A DNA stretch of 64,000 bases from Cyclobacterium marinum DSM 745 (GCF_000222485.1 NC_015914.1:4942001-5006000); one strand, 5' to 3'. Positions 26,354 to 35,649 are shown, numbered from the stretch's first letter. Made by a program: numbers and translations. Notes: generated from the sequence alone by a model not told the origin.

Positions 26354-27376
26354 ATGGAATTATTATACAATTTACTCAGTGAAATAACAGGATTTTTAGG
26401 AATTGACCGATTGTTGGAAATATTAAGTTCCGGTGATTATGCAGCTTTTAAAACCTATGATGGAATTACTTCTTTGATCTTCCCAATTATTCCATTATTG
26501 GTTTTGTTGGAATTGGCTTTAAGTTTAATTTATAAAAAACCTCAAACAAAGGTATATAAAGTCAACTTTTTAATTTATGTTTTTAATCGGGTTGTCGGAA
26601 GATTTATCGCCATTGCCATGGTGGTTTTGCTTATAGGTTTTTTAGAACCCTACGCGCTTTTCCATGCGGAACTTACTTGGTATTGGTTTATCTATGGGTA
26701 CATTGTATGGGAATTTGCGCATTATCTTTATCATTATTGGGGACACAAAGTCCGTTTATTTTGGTGCCTACATTCTACCCACCACGCACCGGAAAATATG
26801 AACCTATCTGTAACTTATGCACATTTTTTCTTGGAAGCTCCTTATGCCGATACCATACGTACTTCGGTTTGCATCTTACTTGGAGTACCGCCTGAAATGT
26901 TGTTTGTAATTATGTTTGTTGATGGAACCTATGGAGCCTTTATACATGTGGGGGAAAACTTAATGAAGGATGGAAGAATGGGATTTCTCAACAAGTTTAT
27001 CCTTACACCTTCCCACCACAGGGTGCATCACGCCAAAAACCCACTGTACATGGATACAAATTTTTGTAATTTGTTACTAATCTGGGACAAAGTATTTGGT
27101 ACTTTACAGAACGAGGATGAAAATGTCAAGATAGAATATGGAATCACTAGAAAAATGGATTCCGGTAACTTTATGGACGTTTATTTTGGAGAATTTGTGG
27201 CCCTATACAAGGATGTAATTAACGCTTCCGGATGGAAGAACAAATTGTTGTACATGTTCAAACCCCCTGGATGGCACCATTCAGGCAATTACCAATTGGC
27301 TACTAAGTTGAGAGCTGATTATTTGCAATCTCAGGTGGCTGAAAAAAAAAATGACAATCAGTGCCCCGAAACTTAA
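26354..27376 (+). CDS. Fatty acid hydroxylase / sterol desaturase family membrane enzyme
   Basis: The 340-residue membrane protein has hydrophobic helices near 42-60, 75-98 and 105-122. The di-iron histidine clusters of the family are complete: H123-x3-H-x3-H131 (HYLYHYWGH), H140STHH144, His198 and HHRVHH (221-226). It hydroxylates or desaturates a lipid, with alkylglycerol monooxygenase-like relatives. No partner gene is adjacent. The start ATG at 26354 directly precedes the first hydrophobic segment. Confidence 0.85.
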   Translation: MELLYNLLSEITGFLGIDRLLEILSSGDYAAFKTYDGITSLIFPIIPLLVLLELALSLIYKKPQTKVYKVNFLIYVFNRVVGRFIAIAMVVLLIGFLEPYALFHAELTWYWFIYGYIVWEFAHYLYHYWGHKVRLFWCLHSTHHAPENMNLSVTYAHFFLEAPYADTIRTSVCILLGVPPEMLFVIMFVDGTYGAFIHVGENLMKDGRMGFLNKFILTPSHHRVHHAKNPLYMDTNFCNLLLIWDKVFGTLQNEDENVKIEYGITRKMDSGNFMDVYFGEFVALYKDVINASGWKNKLLYMFKPPGWHHSGNYQLATKLRADYLQSQVAEKKNDNQCPET

Positions 27377-27589
27377 AGGCAAGCATACTGCCTGAATAGT
27401 TATTCCAATTGCAGTCTTGGTTTAATAATCTTTTTTGATCGGATTTTATCCAATAAAACCCAAGATGGAATGGAACGTAGTACTTTTAAGGACTAATTTG
27501 ATCATGAATGAAAACTGATTTTAAAACATTCTGAATACGAATGTTTTAATAATGATTTACAAAGAAATTTAAATTTAACCTATATTATT

Positions 27590-28606
27590 TTGAAAGCAAC
27601 AGTATATAAAGGGAATGGTACTTTTTCTGTAATCGATAAAAAATTAGAAGCCCCCAAGTCGGACGAAGTCCGTATTAAGGTGGCTTATACAGGAGTTTGT
27701 GGCACAGACGTCCACATTTACCATGGCATGATGGATAAGCGAGTAGCTATACCTCAAACCATCGGGCACGAAATGTCAGGAACCATAGATGCCATTGGCG
27801 AAAATGTCAGCGAATACTCAATTGGTGAAAAAGTAGTAGTCAGACCTTTGGATGATCGCATGGTCAAAGCTTCAGACAAAGGATACAACCATATATGTGC
27901 GGACCTTAAATTTATTGGTATTGATAGTCCGGGATCCATGCAGCAATATTGGAATGTTCCGGCTTTTGTTTTGCATAAATTAAAGCCTGAAACAGACTTG
28001 AAATTGGCGGCGCTAATAGAGCCATTGTCAGTAGCCGTGCATGATGTAAAATTAAGTGGTTTGGTTTCCGGAGAAACAGCAGTTGTGCTAGGTGGCGGAC
28101 CAATAGGCTTATTGGTGGCTTTGGTCGCAAAGCATGCCGGCGCCAATGTGATCATCTCTGAGGTGAATGAGACTAGAATAAAAAAAGCAGCTGAATTTGG
28201 CCTGCAGGCGGTTAATCCTACAAAAACGGATATTGTTGAATTGGTGCGAGAGCAAACAGAAGGTCGACTAGCCGATGTTGTTTTTGAAGTAGCAGGAGTG
28301 CAACCTGCCTTGGACATAATGACGGAGCTTGCAGGTATTCGAGGGAGAATAGTCATGGTTGCCATCCATGGGGAAAAGAAACCGGTAGATCTGTTCAAAT
28401 TCTTTTGGAAGGAATTGAAGCTTATAGGGGCAAGGGTATATGAAAAGGAGGATTATGAAAAAGCCATTGCACTGATCACAGCTAATGAGCTACCTTTTGA
28501 AAAAATGATCACCGATGTACAGCCTTTGAGCAATATTCAGCAGGTTTTTGAGTCCATAGATAAAAATCCTTCTGGCTTAAAAGTATTAATGGATTGCCAA
28601 AGTTAA
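27590..28606 (+). CDS. Zinc-type medium-chain dehydrogenase (sorbitol/threonine-dehydrogenase-like)
   Basis: The 338-residue MDR enzyme has catalytic zinc ligands Cys37 (GVCGTDVH), His60/Glu61 (GHEMSGT) and a further Glu in LIEPLSVAVH, and a Rossmann motif VLGGGPIGLL. The usual CxxCxxC...C structural-zinc loop is replaced by a Cys-poor segment with a single Cys (HICADL), so it probably binds one zinc only. The start is a TTG; no ATG in a sensible place exists, and MKATVYKGNG is the family's standard opening. Substrates are likely polyols or sugar acids. It precedes kduD by 290 bp on the same strand, suggesting a role in hexuronate metabolism. Confidence 0.8.
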   Translation: MKATVYKGNGTFSVIDKKLEAPKSDEVRIKVAYTGVCGTDVHIYHGMMDKRVAIPQTIGHEMSGTIDAIGENVSEYSIGEKVVVRPLDDRMVKASDKGYNHICADLKFIGIDSPGSMQQYWNVPAFVLHKLKPETDLKLAALIEPLSVAVHDVKLSGLVSGETAVVLGGGPIGLLVALVAKHAGANVIISEVNETRIKKAAEFGLQAVNPTKTDIVELVREQTEGRLADVVFEVAGVQPALDIMTELAGIRGRIVMVAIHGEKKPVDLFKFFWKELKLIGARVYEKEDYEKAIALITANELPFEKMITDVQPLSNIQQVFESIDKNPSGLKVLMDCQS

Positions 28607-28791
28607 AAGCAAATAAAAACCCATCGCATTGTTCCATCTAACTTGCTCAAGAAAAAAGCATATAATTGGTAGCCATGCGTTATATCGAATGGACAAGGGA
28701 AATAGATTGGACGAGATTTTAGGGCGGTATTTGCTATTTTATGCAATGATATGGGTTTTAACCTATAGACAGAAGTATAAAAATAGAACCT

Positions 28792-28846
28792 GATTTTGGC
28801 GGTATTGTTGCTTTTTTTCGGCAACAATACTGACAAAATCATTACG
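28792..28846 (+). repeat. Dispersed 49-bp palindrome, copy 5 (intact)
   Basis: The left arm is at 28792-28811, a 9-nt T-rich loop at 28812-28820, the right arm at 28821-28840, then the tail ATTACG. The left arm is identical to the one at 9242. It ends about 50 bp before the kduD start codon, within the gap to the MDR gene, and so would be transcribed in the leader of kduD. Confidence 0.9.
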
Positions 28847-28896
28847 AAATTACCTGTATTGAGGTAATAAAAATTTTAACATTTAAACAATTTGAA

Positions 28897-29667
28897 ATGT
28901 CAGTATTGAATTCTTTCAGTTTAGAAGGTAAAACAGCTTTGGTAACCGGTTGCAAGAGAGGCATAGGCAAGGCCATGGCCATAGGCTTGGCAGAAGCAGG
29001 TGCGAATATCATAGGCGTAAGTGCCACCCTCGAAACATCAGGCAGTGCAGTGGAACAAGAAGTAAAAGCATTGGGCAAAACCTTTAAAGGTTATGCCTGT
29101 GACTTTAGTGATAGAAAAGCTTTGTATCGTTTTATCGATGTCGTCAAACAAGATTTTCCGGTAATAGACATCCTTATCAATAATGCAGGAACCATTCTCA
29201 GAAAACCGGCTGCTGAGCATCCTGATGAAATGTGGGACAAAGTCATCGAAGTAAACCAAAATGCCCAGTTTATTCTTACCAGGGAAATCGGTAAGGACAT
29301 GGTGAGTCGGGGAGCAGGTAAAATTGTTTTTACAGCCTCCTTATTAACTTTTCAGGGAGGCATTACCGTACCCGGCTACGCGGCAAGTAAGGGCGCTATA
29401 GGTCAGATGACCATGGCTTTTGCCAATGAATGGGCAGGCAAAGGGGTAAATGTTAACGCCATCGCTCCCGGTTACATTGAAACAGACAATACAGAAGCAC
29501 TTCGCAATGATCCGGAAAGAGCGGCCAGTATTCTTGGAAGGATACCTGCGGGCCGTTGGGGCAAACCCGAAGACTTTGCCGGGCCTACCGTATTCCTATG
29601 CTCTGGGGCTGCATCTTATATGCATGGCACCACAATGTTGGTAGATGGTGGCTGGATGGGGAGGTAG
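28897..29667 (+). CDS. kduD: 2-dehydro-3-deoxy-D-gluconate 5-dehydrogenase (KduD-like SDR)
   Basis: This NAD-dependent SDR of 256 residues would interconvert 2,5-diketo-3-deoxygluconate and 2-keto-3-deoxygluconate, feeding KdgK. The features are typical of KduD: NSFSLEGKTALVTGCKRGIG (cofactor site 17-24), NNAG (95-98), Ser148 in TASLLTFQGG, YAASK (Tyr161/Lys165) and the C-terminal ASYMHGTTMLVDGGWMGR. It lies far from kdgK/eda (about 15 kb), so the uronate pathway is split over at least two places. A strong terminator follows. Confidence 0.88.
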   Translation: MSVLNSFSLEGKTALVTGCKRGIGKAMAIGLAEAGANIIGVSATLETSGSAVEQEVKALGKTFKGYACDFSDRKALYRFIDVVKQDFPVIDILINNAGTILRKPAAEHPDEMWDKVIEVNQNAQFILTREIGKDMVSRGAGKIVFTASLLTFQGGITVPGYAASKGAIGQMTMAFANEWAGKGVNVNAIAPGYIETDNTEALRNDPERAASILGRIPAGRWGKPEDFAGPTVFLCSGAASYMHGTTMLVDGGWMGR

Positions 29668-29701
29668 TGAATAAAAATTTCTTTTGAATTGATATTTTAG
29701 T

Positions 29702-29737
29702 AAAAAAAGACTTGTTTAGAGCACAAGTCTTTTTTTT
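29702..29737 (+). terminator. Rho-independent terminator of kduD
   Basis: AAAAAGACTTGT and ACAAGTCTTTTT form a 12-bp stem around a 7-nt loop, ending in a T-run. Confidence 0.88.
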
Positions 29738-29960
29738 ATGTAATAATTATTGCTCTACCAACTACCTAGAAAGTGAGGAAATGAGGCAATTCCTGATCTT
29801 TTATTTAATAGGCCTCTCCCACACTTTTGAAATAACTGATTGTCATCGATTTGCCAATTAAAAATTTCTATAAGACTGATTTACCCGTGTCTTTAGAGGT
29901 AATTGGATAGCTAGGTGTAGGTGTAAAGTACAGTAGTGGTGGCAAATGAAATCATTTTAG

Positions 29961-30200
29961 CTATCTCAAAAAATATTAGAAAAGGAAAAACTATATTTAG
30001 ATTTCAATTTATGGATATTAATGCTAATGGGAAAATTAATGCCTTATCCAAACAAACTCTCTTGGTTGCTAAATGAAAATATTGGTATATTCTTTAGCCT
30101 ACAGATCCATAATTTTCGACTTGTAATTTTCCCGCAAAAAGCCTTAGATGCTTCAAATAGGCATTTTACATTTTATTCAAAAATTGTTTTTAATACTTAA
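29961..30200 (+). pseudogene. Remnant of an AraC-type HTH domain, paralogous to the next gene
   Basis: A single open frame of 79 codons without a usable start encodes LEKEKLYLDFNLW, PYPNKLSWLLNENIG, NFRLVIFPQKALD and SKIVFNT. This lines up with the C-terminal HTH region of the 30261-32039 protein (PNKLSWLLNEHVG, TFRLEAFKHKALD, SKTVFNAFF). About ten codons equivalent to LGLAYECGFN are missing and the C-terminus is cut short. It looks like the tail of a decayed duplicate that once stood just upstream. Confidence 0.75.
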
Positions 30201-30260
30201 TTTTAAAAAATGCTAGTGGTCACAATAAGCGTTTGTATGAAATTCAAAAGTTTAGATTAA

Positions 30261-32039
30261 ATGGAAAATACCAATAGATATAACTCAAATAAATCCATAG
30301 TGGTACTTCCTTTTGTCAATATGAGTGCCGATCCTGACAATGAATATTTTAGCGATGGTATTACTGAAGAAATCATCAATGCATTAACCAACGTACGGGG
30401 ATTGAAAGTCATTGCTAGAACCTCCTCCTTTGCCTTTAAAAATAGAAATGAAGATGTTCGTTCTATTGGAAAAAAGTTGGAAGTAGGTACTATTTTAGAA
30501 GGAAGTGTACGAAAAGTCAAAAAAAGAGTCCGAATCACGGCTCAGCTAATCAATACGAAAGATGGTGGACACATTTGGTCCAAAAATTTTGACCGAGAAA
30601 TAGATGATATTTTTGCCTTACAAGATGAAATCAGCCTGCTTATAGCTGACCAGATTAGAGAAAATTATGGGCATTTCGACATTCAGAATCATTTGGTTGA
30701 AGCCCCAACCCAAAAAATAGAAGCTTACAACCTTTATTTAAAAGGACGTTATCATCAATTGAAATGGAATATTGACAGTTTTAATCTAGCAATCAGTTAC
30801 TATAATGAAGCCACTAAAATTGACCCTAGTTACGCTATACCTTATTTTGGACTTGTGCAGTGCTATAGTTACTTATTTATGTGGCAAGCGATTACAAAAA
30901 TTGAAGCAATAAAGCAGACTACTATTTATCTTAATAAATTAAAACTTACGCGTACAAATCTACCTGAATATCACCTTGCCCTTTCTAATTGTGCCATTTT
31001 GTTACATTGGAATTTAAAATTAGCACATGCCGAATTGAATAAAACTTTATCAATTAACCCTTCAAATATTGATGCTCTTGAGGCCCTTTCAGGTCTCTAT
31101 ATTGTGATTGGATCTTTTAATGAAGGAGTGGCAATTATTGATAAAGCACTTGAAATTAATCCACTTTCTGCCAATCACAGTTTCATGAAAGGCAATATTT
31201 TTTTCTATGCAAATGAGTATAAAAATGCCATTGAGTGGATGGATATTGCAATCCAACTTAACCCCAATTTGCACCTTGCCCATCAGGTAAAAATGGCATG
31301 TTTATTATTGCTAAAAAAGGATAAAGAATTTAATGTTTGTTTCGACCAAAACAAGCAATTTTCATTTGCACATAATTTCTGGAGGCTAAAAAACTTGATC
31401 CAAGGAAATGGGGAAAAATCTTGGCAAAAAGAGGATTATAAGAGTGAATTTCTACCATGGGAGTTGTATTATGCCACCCAATCCGGAAAACTCGATCATG
31501 CATTTGCTTTATTAAAAACTGGATTAGAAAATCAAATTGGACAGTACTTCTGTTTTAGACATGATCCATTTTTAACGCCCTTAAGGGAAGATAAGCGTTT
31601 CCAACAAATTAAACTTGAACATCCTGAATTAGACATTAAACCTATAAAGTCTAAAATTTTGAGGGGGAAATCATTAATAAAAATGGAAACCGATGAAATC
31701 AAGACTGCTCTAAATGCCTTGGTGTGTTTTATGGATGATGAAGAAGGGTATCTCAATCCACAATTATCCTTAAAATCTCTTTCTGATAAAATAAACGTCC
31801 ATCCAAACAAACTTTCTTGGTTGCTCAATGAACATGTAGGTAAAAACTTCAATGAATATATCAATACATTTAGATTGGAAGCTTTTAAACATAAGGCTCT
31901 TGATAAGACTTACACTCACCTCACTCTATTAGGCTTGGCTTATGAATGCGGATTTAATTCAAAAACTGTTTTCAATGCTTTTTTTAAGAATAATACAGGG
32001 AAGACACCAAGTGAATGGGTCAGAGAAAATAAAAAGTAA
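30261..32039 (+). CDS. TolB-like/TPR regulator with C-terminal AraC HTH
   Basis: The 592-residue cytoplasmic protein has three parts. First is a TolB-N/FlgO-like domain (about 12-130; VVLPFVNMSADPDNEYFSDGITEEI and VGTILEGSVRKVKKRVRITAQLI), of the kind fused to adenylate cyclases and DNA-binding domains. Then come TPR-type helices (about 155-400) and a C-terminal AraC double HTH (about 485-590; LSDKINVHPNKLSWLLNE, GLAYECGFNSKTVFNAFF). No membrane segment is visible between sensor and HTH. It is probably a transcription factor whose ligand is bound by the TolB/TPR part. A decayed paralog lies immediately upstream. Confidence 0.82.
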   Translation: MENTNRYNSNKSIVVLPFVNMSADPDNEYFSDGITEEIINALTNVRGLKVIARTSSFAFKNRNEDVRSIGKKLEVGTILEGSVRKVKKRVRITAQLINTKDGGHIWSKNFDREIDDIFALQDEISLLIADQIRENYGHFDIQNHLVEAPTQKIEAYNLYLKGRYHQLKWNIDSFNLAISYYNEATKIDPSYAIPYFGLVQCYSYLFMWQAITKIEAIKQTTIYLNKLKLTRTNLPEYHLALSNCAILLHWNLKLAHAELNKTLSINPSNIDALEALSGLYIVIGSFNEGVAIIDKALEINPLSANHSFMKGNIFFYANEYKNAIEWMDIAIQLNPNLHLAHQVKMACLLLLKKDKEFNVCFDQNKQFSFAHNFWRLKNLIQGNGEKSWQKEDYKSEFLPWELYYATQSGKLDHAFALLKTGLENQIGQYFCFRHDPFLTPLREDKRFQQIKLEHPELDIKPIKSKILRGKSLIKMETDEIKTALNALVCFMDDEEGYLNPQLSLKSLSDKINVHPNKLSWLLNEHVGKNFNEYINTFRLEAFKHKALDKTYTHLTLLGLAYECGFNSKTVFNAFFKNNTGKTPSEWVRENKK

Positions 32040-32364
32040 TCTGATTTTACTCAATCCTTTAAAACTATAGGTTATTTTTGATTCCAATTACATTTTAGCT
32101 GGATACCATGATCAAATCAGATTTTTTAAAATTGGAGTAATTTTATGATTATTCTAATGATTACGGATATCATGGTGTGGTTAGCAACTTCACCCCACTA
32201 TCTTTAAGCACTTGGAATAGAAAAAAGCTCGTAATCATAAATAATCCACTTCAATAAGTCCTTATTCATGTATAAACAGCTGCTCATTCTTCTGATGATT
32301 GCATTTCTAATTATTAGTTCATTTAGGTTATTCTTATTTTATGTATCTTTAAACTAGGGCGGAT
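32040..32364. other. Intergenic region
   Basis: No gene is seen. ATGATTACG (32157-32165) recurs inverted as CGTAATCAT (32230-32238), enclosing 64 nt; this could be the end of a small decayed element. Confidence 0.35.
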
Positions 32365-32664
32365 TTGATTCAAAATAACATTGATGAAATAAAAGGAGCA
32401 TGTAAGCAACATCATGTAGAAACACTTTCTCTTTTTGGATCCGCTGCAAAAAATGTTATGCTTGAAAATAGCGATATCGACCTTCTTGTAGCCTTTTCTG
32501 ATGATATTGATATTTTAGATTACGCAGACAATTACTTTTCATTATTGGATACGCTTCAAAACATTTCAAATAGAAAAGTAGACCTTGTGTCTAGTAAATC
32601 AATTAAAAACCCGGTATTAAAAGAGGAGGTTTACCAGACAAAAGTAGAATTATATGCAGCGTAA
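32365..32664 (+). CDS. MntA-type nucleotidyltransferase antitoxin
   Basis: The 99-residue minimal nucleotidyltransferase has the GSx10DxD signature: FGSAAKN (Gly25-Ser26) and SDIDLLV (Asp37, Asp39), with a third acidic position in KVDLV. MNT proteins of this size neutralise HEPN (HepT) toxins, in known pairs by AMPylating them. The start is a TTG at 32365. The following HEPN gene overlaps its end by 11 bp, as in an ordinary pair, but is broken, so this antitoxin no longer has an evident cognate toxin. Confidence 0.82.
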   Translation: MIQNNIDEIKGACKQHHVETLSLFGSAAKNVMLENSDIDLLVAFSDDIDILDYADNYFSLLDTLQNISNRKVDLVSSKSIKNPVLKEEVYQTKVELYAA

Positions 32665-32997
32665 ACCACTGAAATACATTTTAGATATAGAAAGTGTTAT
32701 TGAGGAAATCGAATCTATTAATAATAAAACGCAGAACGACTTAAACATTTTTTCTGAAGTATAATCTTCCAACGTGCAGTTGAGCGGGATTTAGAGATTA
32801 TTGGAGAAACCAATCGGAAAATATTTGAGATCAACCCTGAGATTCAAATTACAGTGTCAAAAAATATCATTGGATAAAGAAATATTATTTCACATGCTTA
32901 TGACTCGGTTTAACCTGAGATGTTAAGGGGAATAATTCAAAAGAATATACCTGTTTTAGCAGATGAAATCGTAGATGGAAAGCTGGATGGAGAATAA
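32654..32997 (+). pseudogene. Broken HepT-like HEPN toxin gene
   Basis: The frame begins properly at ATG 32654 (MQRKPLKYILDIESVIEEI), then stops after FSEV at about 32763. The remainder of a HepT/DUF86 protein continues in another frame: QRAVERDLEIIGET, then a TAA, then RNIISHAYDSV (the Rx4H RNase signature), another TAA, and PEML...IIQKNIPVLADEIVDGKLDGE to 32997. A frameshift plus two nonsense codons make it non-functional, while the overall similarity to intact HepT remains easy to read. Confidence 0.82.
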
Positions 32998-33205
32998 AAT
33001 GATAAAATAGCCATAGTTTATTTTTTGTTATAGCAGTGAATTTTTAATAAATCTAATTTTTACCCTGTAGTTGCAAACTTCACTAGCGAAATTTTTAGGG
33101 TTCACTTTTTATTGACCAAATAAATAAGTGTAAATTAATGCCGTACATTTTCAGTTTTACTATTACTCTAAATTAACAATTGATACAAGCCCAAATAAAT
33201 TAAAT

Positions 33206-34408
33206 ATGGATTTTAAACTACTTATTTATTGTGCACTAAGTGTATTTTTATTTCAATCATGTCAGTCTACACCAAATTCTGAAAACCATAAAGAGGAGAA
33301 TGAAATTGCAGTCAGCCCGGAGCAAATGGATAAATTGGGAATTACCAATACGGAGCACCTAAGCGCCGCCTCCAAGCGTGCACTGAATTGGCCGGATATT
33401 GGGAATGAATGGTTTATAGAATTTTCAAATTTACAGCCCTTAAAAGGGGATCTGGCTTATGAAGAAGGAGTCGTTCGGAGAGACCCTAGTGCCATGCTAT
33501 TTGAAAATGGTAAATATTATGTTTGGTATTCCAAAAGTACAGGACCAACGGATGGATTTGCCGGGGACATTGACAAAGACAAAGTATTCCCTTGGGATAG
33601 GTGCGATATCTGGTACGCGACTTCAGAAGATGGTTGGACCTGGAACGAAGAAGGAATGGCGGTGGGCAGAGGGGAAAAAGGAGCCTATGATGATCGCTCG
33701 GTATTCACCGTTGAAATCATGAAGCATGAAGATATGTATTATCTGACCTATCAAACAGTGAAATCCCCCTACAATGTGCGGGTGAAAAATCAAATTGGAC
33801 TAGCATGGTCTGATTCACCTGATGGCCCCTTGACCAAAAGTACTGAACCAATATTGAGTCCGGCAGACAATGGCATTTGGATAGGAGAAGAACAGGATAG
33901 ATTTGCTGTAGTGAAAAAAGGGGACTTTGACAGTCATAAAGTCCATGATCCATGTATTCTTCCCTATAAAGGCAAATTTTACCTTTATTACAAAGGAGAA
34001 CAAATGGGCGAGGAGATTACTTTTGGAGGTAGACAGATCCGGCATGGGGTGGCCATTGCAGACCATCCCAAAGGACCCTATGTCAAATCTCCTTACAACC
34101 CCATCAGTAACAGTGGACATGAGATATGTGTTTGGCCGTACAATGGTGGAATAGCCTCATTAATCACCACAGATGGCCCGGAAAAAAATACCATTCAATG
34201 GGCACCTGATGGAATCAATTTTGAAATTATGTCTTCGATCAAAGGAGCTCCTCATGCCATTGGCTTAAACCGCAGTGCGGATTCAGAAAAGGAACCTACT
34301 GAAATTCTTCGGTGGGGACTGTCCCATATTTACAATAACTCTGATTATCAAAGTATCATGCGTTTTTCTTCTGCAAGACGAACCTCACACAAAGCCAAGG
34401 GAGAATAA
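33206..34408 (+). CDS. GH117 family alpha-1,3-(3,6-anhydro)-L-galactosidase-like lipoprotein
   Basis: The 400-residue lipoprotein (lipobox FQSC, Cys19) resembles family GH117, which cleaves neoagarobiose-type ends of red-algal galactans to release 3,6-anhydro-L-galactose. Seen in sequence: the N-terminal SxAxxR dimerisation motif (SAASKR, 53-58), then a five-bladed propeller with RRDPSAM (Asp93), [18 protein letters not shown] (Asp248) and NSGHEICVW (His305/Glu306). The Asp-Asp-His spacing fits the catalytic set I recall for GH117. It begins a plus-strand run with an alcohol dehydrogenase and an esterase. No agarase or sulfatase accompanies it. Confidence 0.85.
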   Translation: MDFKLLIYCALSVFLFQSCQSTPNSENHKEENEIAVSPEQMDKLGITNTEHLSAASKRALNWPDIGNEWFIEFSNLQPLKGDLAYEEGVVRRDPSAMLFENGKYYVWYSKSTGPTDGFAGDIDKDKVFPWDRCDIWYATSEDGWTWNEEGMAVGRGEKGAYDDRSVFTVEIMKHEDMYYLTYQTVKSPYNVRVKNQIGLAWSDSPDGPLTKSTEPILSPADNGIWIGEEQDRFAVVKKGDFDSHKVHDPCILPYKGKFYLYYKGEQMGEEITFGGRQIRHGVAIADHPKGPYVKSPYNPISNSGHEICVWPYNGGIASLITTDGPEKNTIQWAPDGINFEIMSSIKGAPHAIGLNRSADSEKEPTEILRWGLSHIYNNSDYQSIMRFSSARRTSHKAKGE

Positions 34409-34516
34409 GCGCAAATCGAGATACTTGAATTAGCAGTTGTTAAATAAAATTATTTGTTAAGACCGCTATCTTTACCACTAGATTTATCCTAACTATTATC
34501 CCAAAACGAACTCACC

Positions 34517-35635
34517 ATGTCAATTGCTTCTAAAAGTGCTGTAGCCAAAGGGGACGGGACTTTTATTATTACTCAGGTCAACCTTACTGATCCTCAAGAG
34601 GACGAAGTCTTAATCAAAATGAAGGCTGCAGGACTTTGCCATACAGATTATGATTCAATCAATTGGGGAAAGCCTCTTGTGATGGGCCATGAAGGCGCGG
34701 GAATTGTAGAAAAAATTGGATCAGCCATAAAAGAACTCAAAATAGGGGATCAGGTGATTCTTAATTGGGCAACCCCTTGCATGCATTGTTTTCAATGTCA
34801 GGAGGGGAATCAGCACATTTGTGAGAACAATTCACCGGTTGTAGCCGGGGAAAATGGACATACTCCCGGTCATGCCAAGCTTGAGAGTAGCCAATGGAAC
34901 GGAGAGAGCATTGAGCGCTCATTTAATCTTGGAACCCTAAGTGAGTATGCTCTTGTGAAAGAGGCTGCAGTGGTGAAAGTGGAAGAACCCGGACTTAATT
35001 TTTCGGCAGCAAGCATAGTGAGTTGCGGGGTGATGACAGGTTTTGGCTCCGTTGTAAATGCGGCAAAGGTGGAAGCAGGAAGTTCAGCTGTGGTATTAGG
35101 TTGCGGGGGAGTTGGCCTGAACGTGATTAACGCTTGTAAAATTTCAGGAGCAGCGAAAATTATCGCAGTAGACGTAAACCCTACAAAGTTGGAATTGGCT
35201 AGAAAATTCGGAGCAACGGATACGATTCTTGCGGACAAGTCGGACATAGGTTTGTTGGCTGCGGCTAAAGATGTAAAGGAACTATTAGGAGGTCGAGGCT
35301 CTGATTATGCTTTTGAGTGTACGGCCATTCCTGCCTTGGGTGCTGCACCTTTGGCCATGGTTAGGAATGCTGGAACAGCAGTTCAGGTGAGTGGAATAGA
35401 AGAAGAAATAAGCATAGACATGAGGCTATTTGAATGGGATAAAGTCTATATCAATCCCCTTTATGGTAAATGTAGGCCACAAATAGATTTTCCAAAAATT
35501 ATGAAACTATATAAAAAGGGTGAATTGATGTTGGATCAGATGATCACCCGGGAATATGCACTGGAGGATTTACAACAAGCATTTGATGACATGCTTGCAG
35601 GAAAGAATGCAAAAGGTGTCATCGTTTTTAAGTAA
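34517..35635 (+). CDS. Zinc-dependent alcohol dehydrogenase, class III-like
   Basis: The 372-residue MDR enzyme is close to class III/mycothiol-type alcohol dehydrogenases. Catalytic zinc ligands are Cys41 (GLCHTD), His58/Glu59 (GHEGAG) and Cys170 (SIVSCGVMTG). The structural zinc loop C88MHC-FQC-x7-C102 is complete, and the Rossmann motif is GCGGVGLNV. It oxidises an alcohol or aldehyde adduct with NAD. The esterase gene 15 bp downstream resembles the formaldehyde-detoxification pairing of class III ADH with S-formylglutathione hydrolase, so aldehyde removal is a possible joint role. A link to GH117 products is also possible. Confidence 0.82.
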   Translation: MSIASKSAVAKGDGTFIITQVNLTDPQEDEVLIKMKAAGLCHTDYDSINWGKPLVMGHEGAGIVEKIGSAIKELKIGDQVILNWATPCMHCFQCQEGNQHICENNSPVVAGENGHTPGHAKLESSQWNGESIERSFNLGTLSEYALVKEAAVVKVEEPGLNFSAASIVSCGVMTGFGSVVNAAKVEAGSSAVVLGCGGVGLNVINACKISGAAKIIAVDVNPTKLELARKFGATDTILADKSDIGLLAAAKDVKELLGGRGSDYAFECTAIPALGAAPLAMVRNAGTAVQVSGIEEEISIDMRLFEWDKVYINPLYGKCRPQIDFPKIMKLYKKGELMLDQMITREYALEDLQQAFDDMLAGKNAKGVIVFK

Positions 35636-35649
35636 ATTGAGTAGATACC

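Noticed and set aside
27754-28398. 214-codon frame antisense to the MDR dehydrogenase
   Set aside because: Shadow of a gene with catalytic motifs on the plus strand; the antisense product has no domain.
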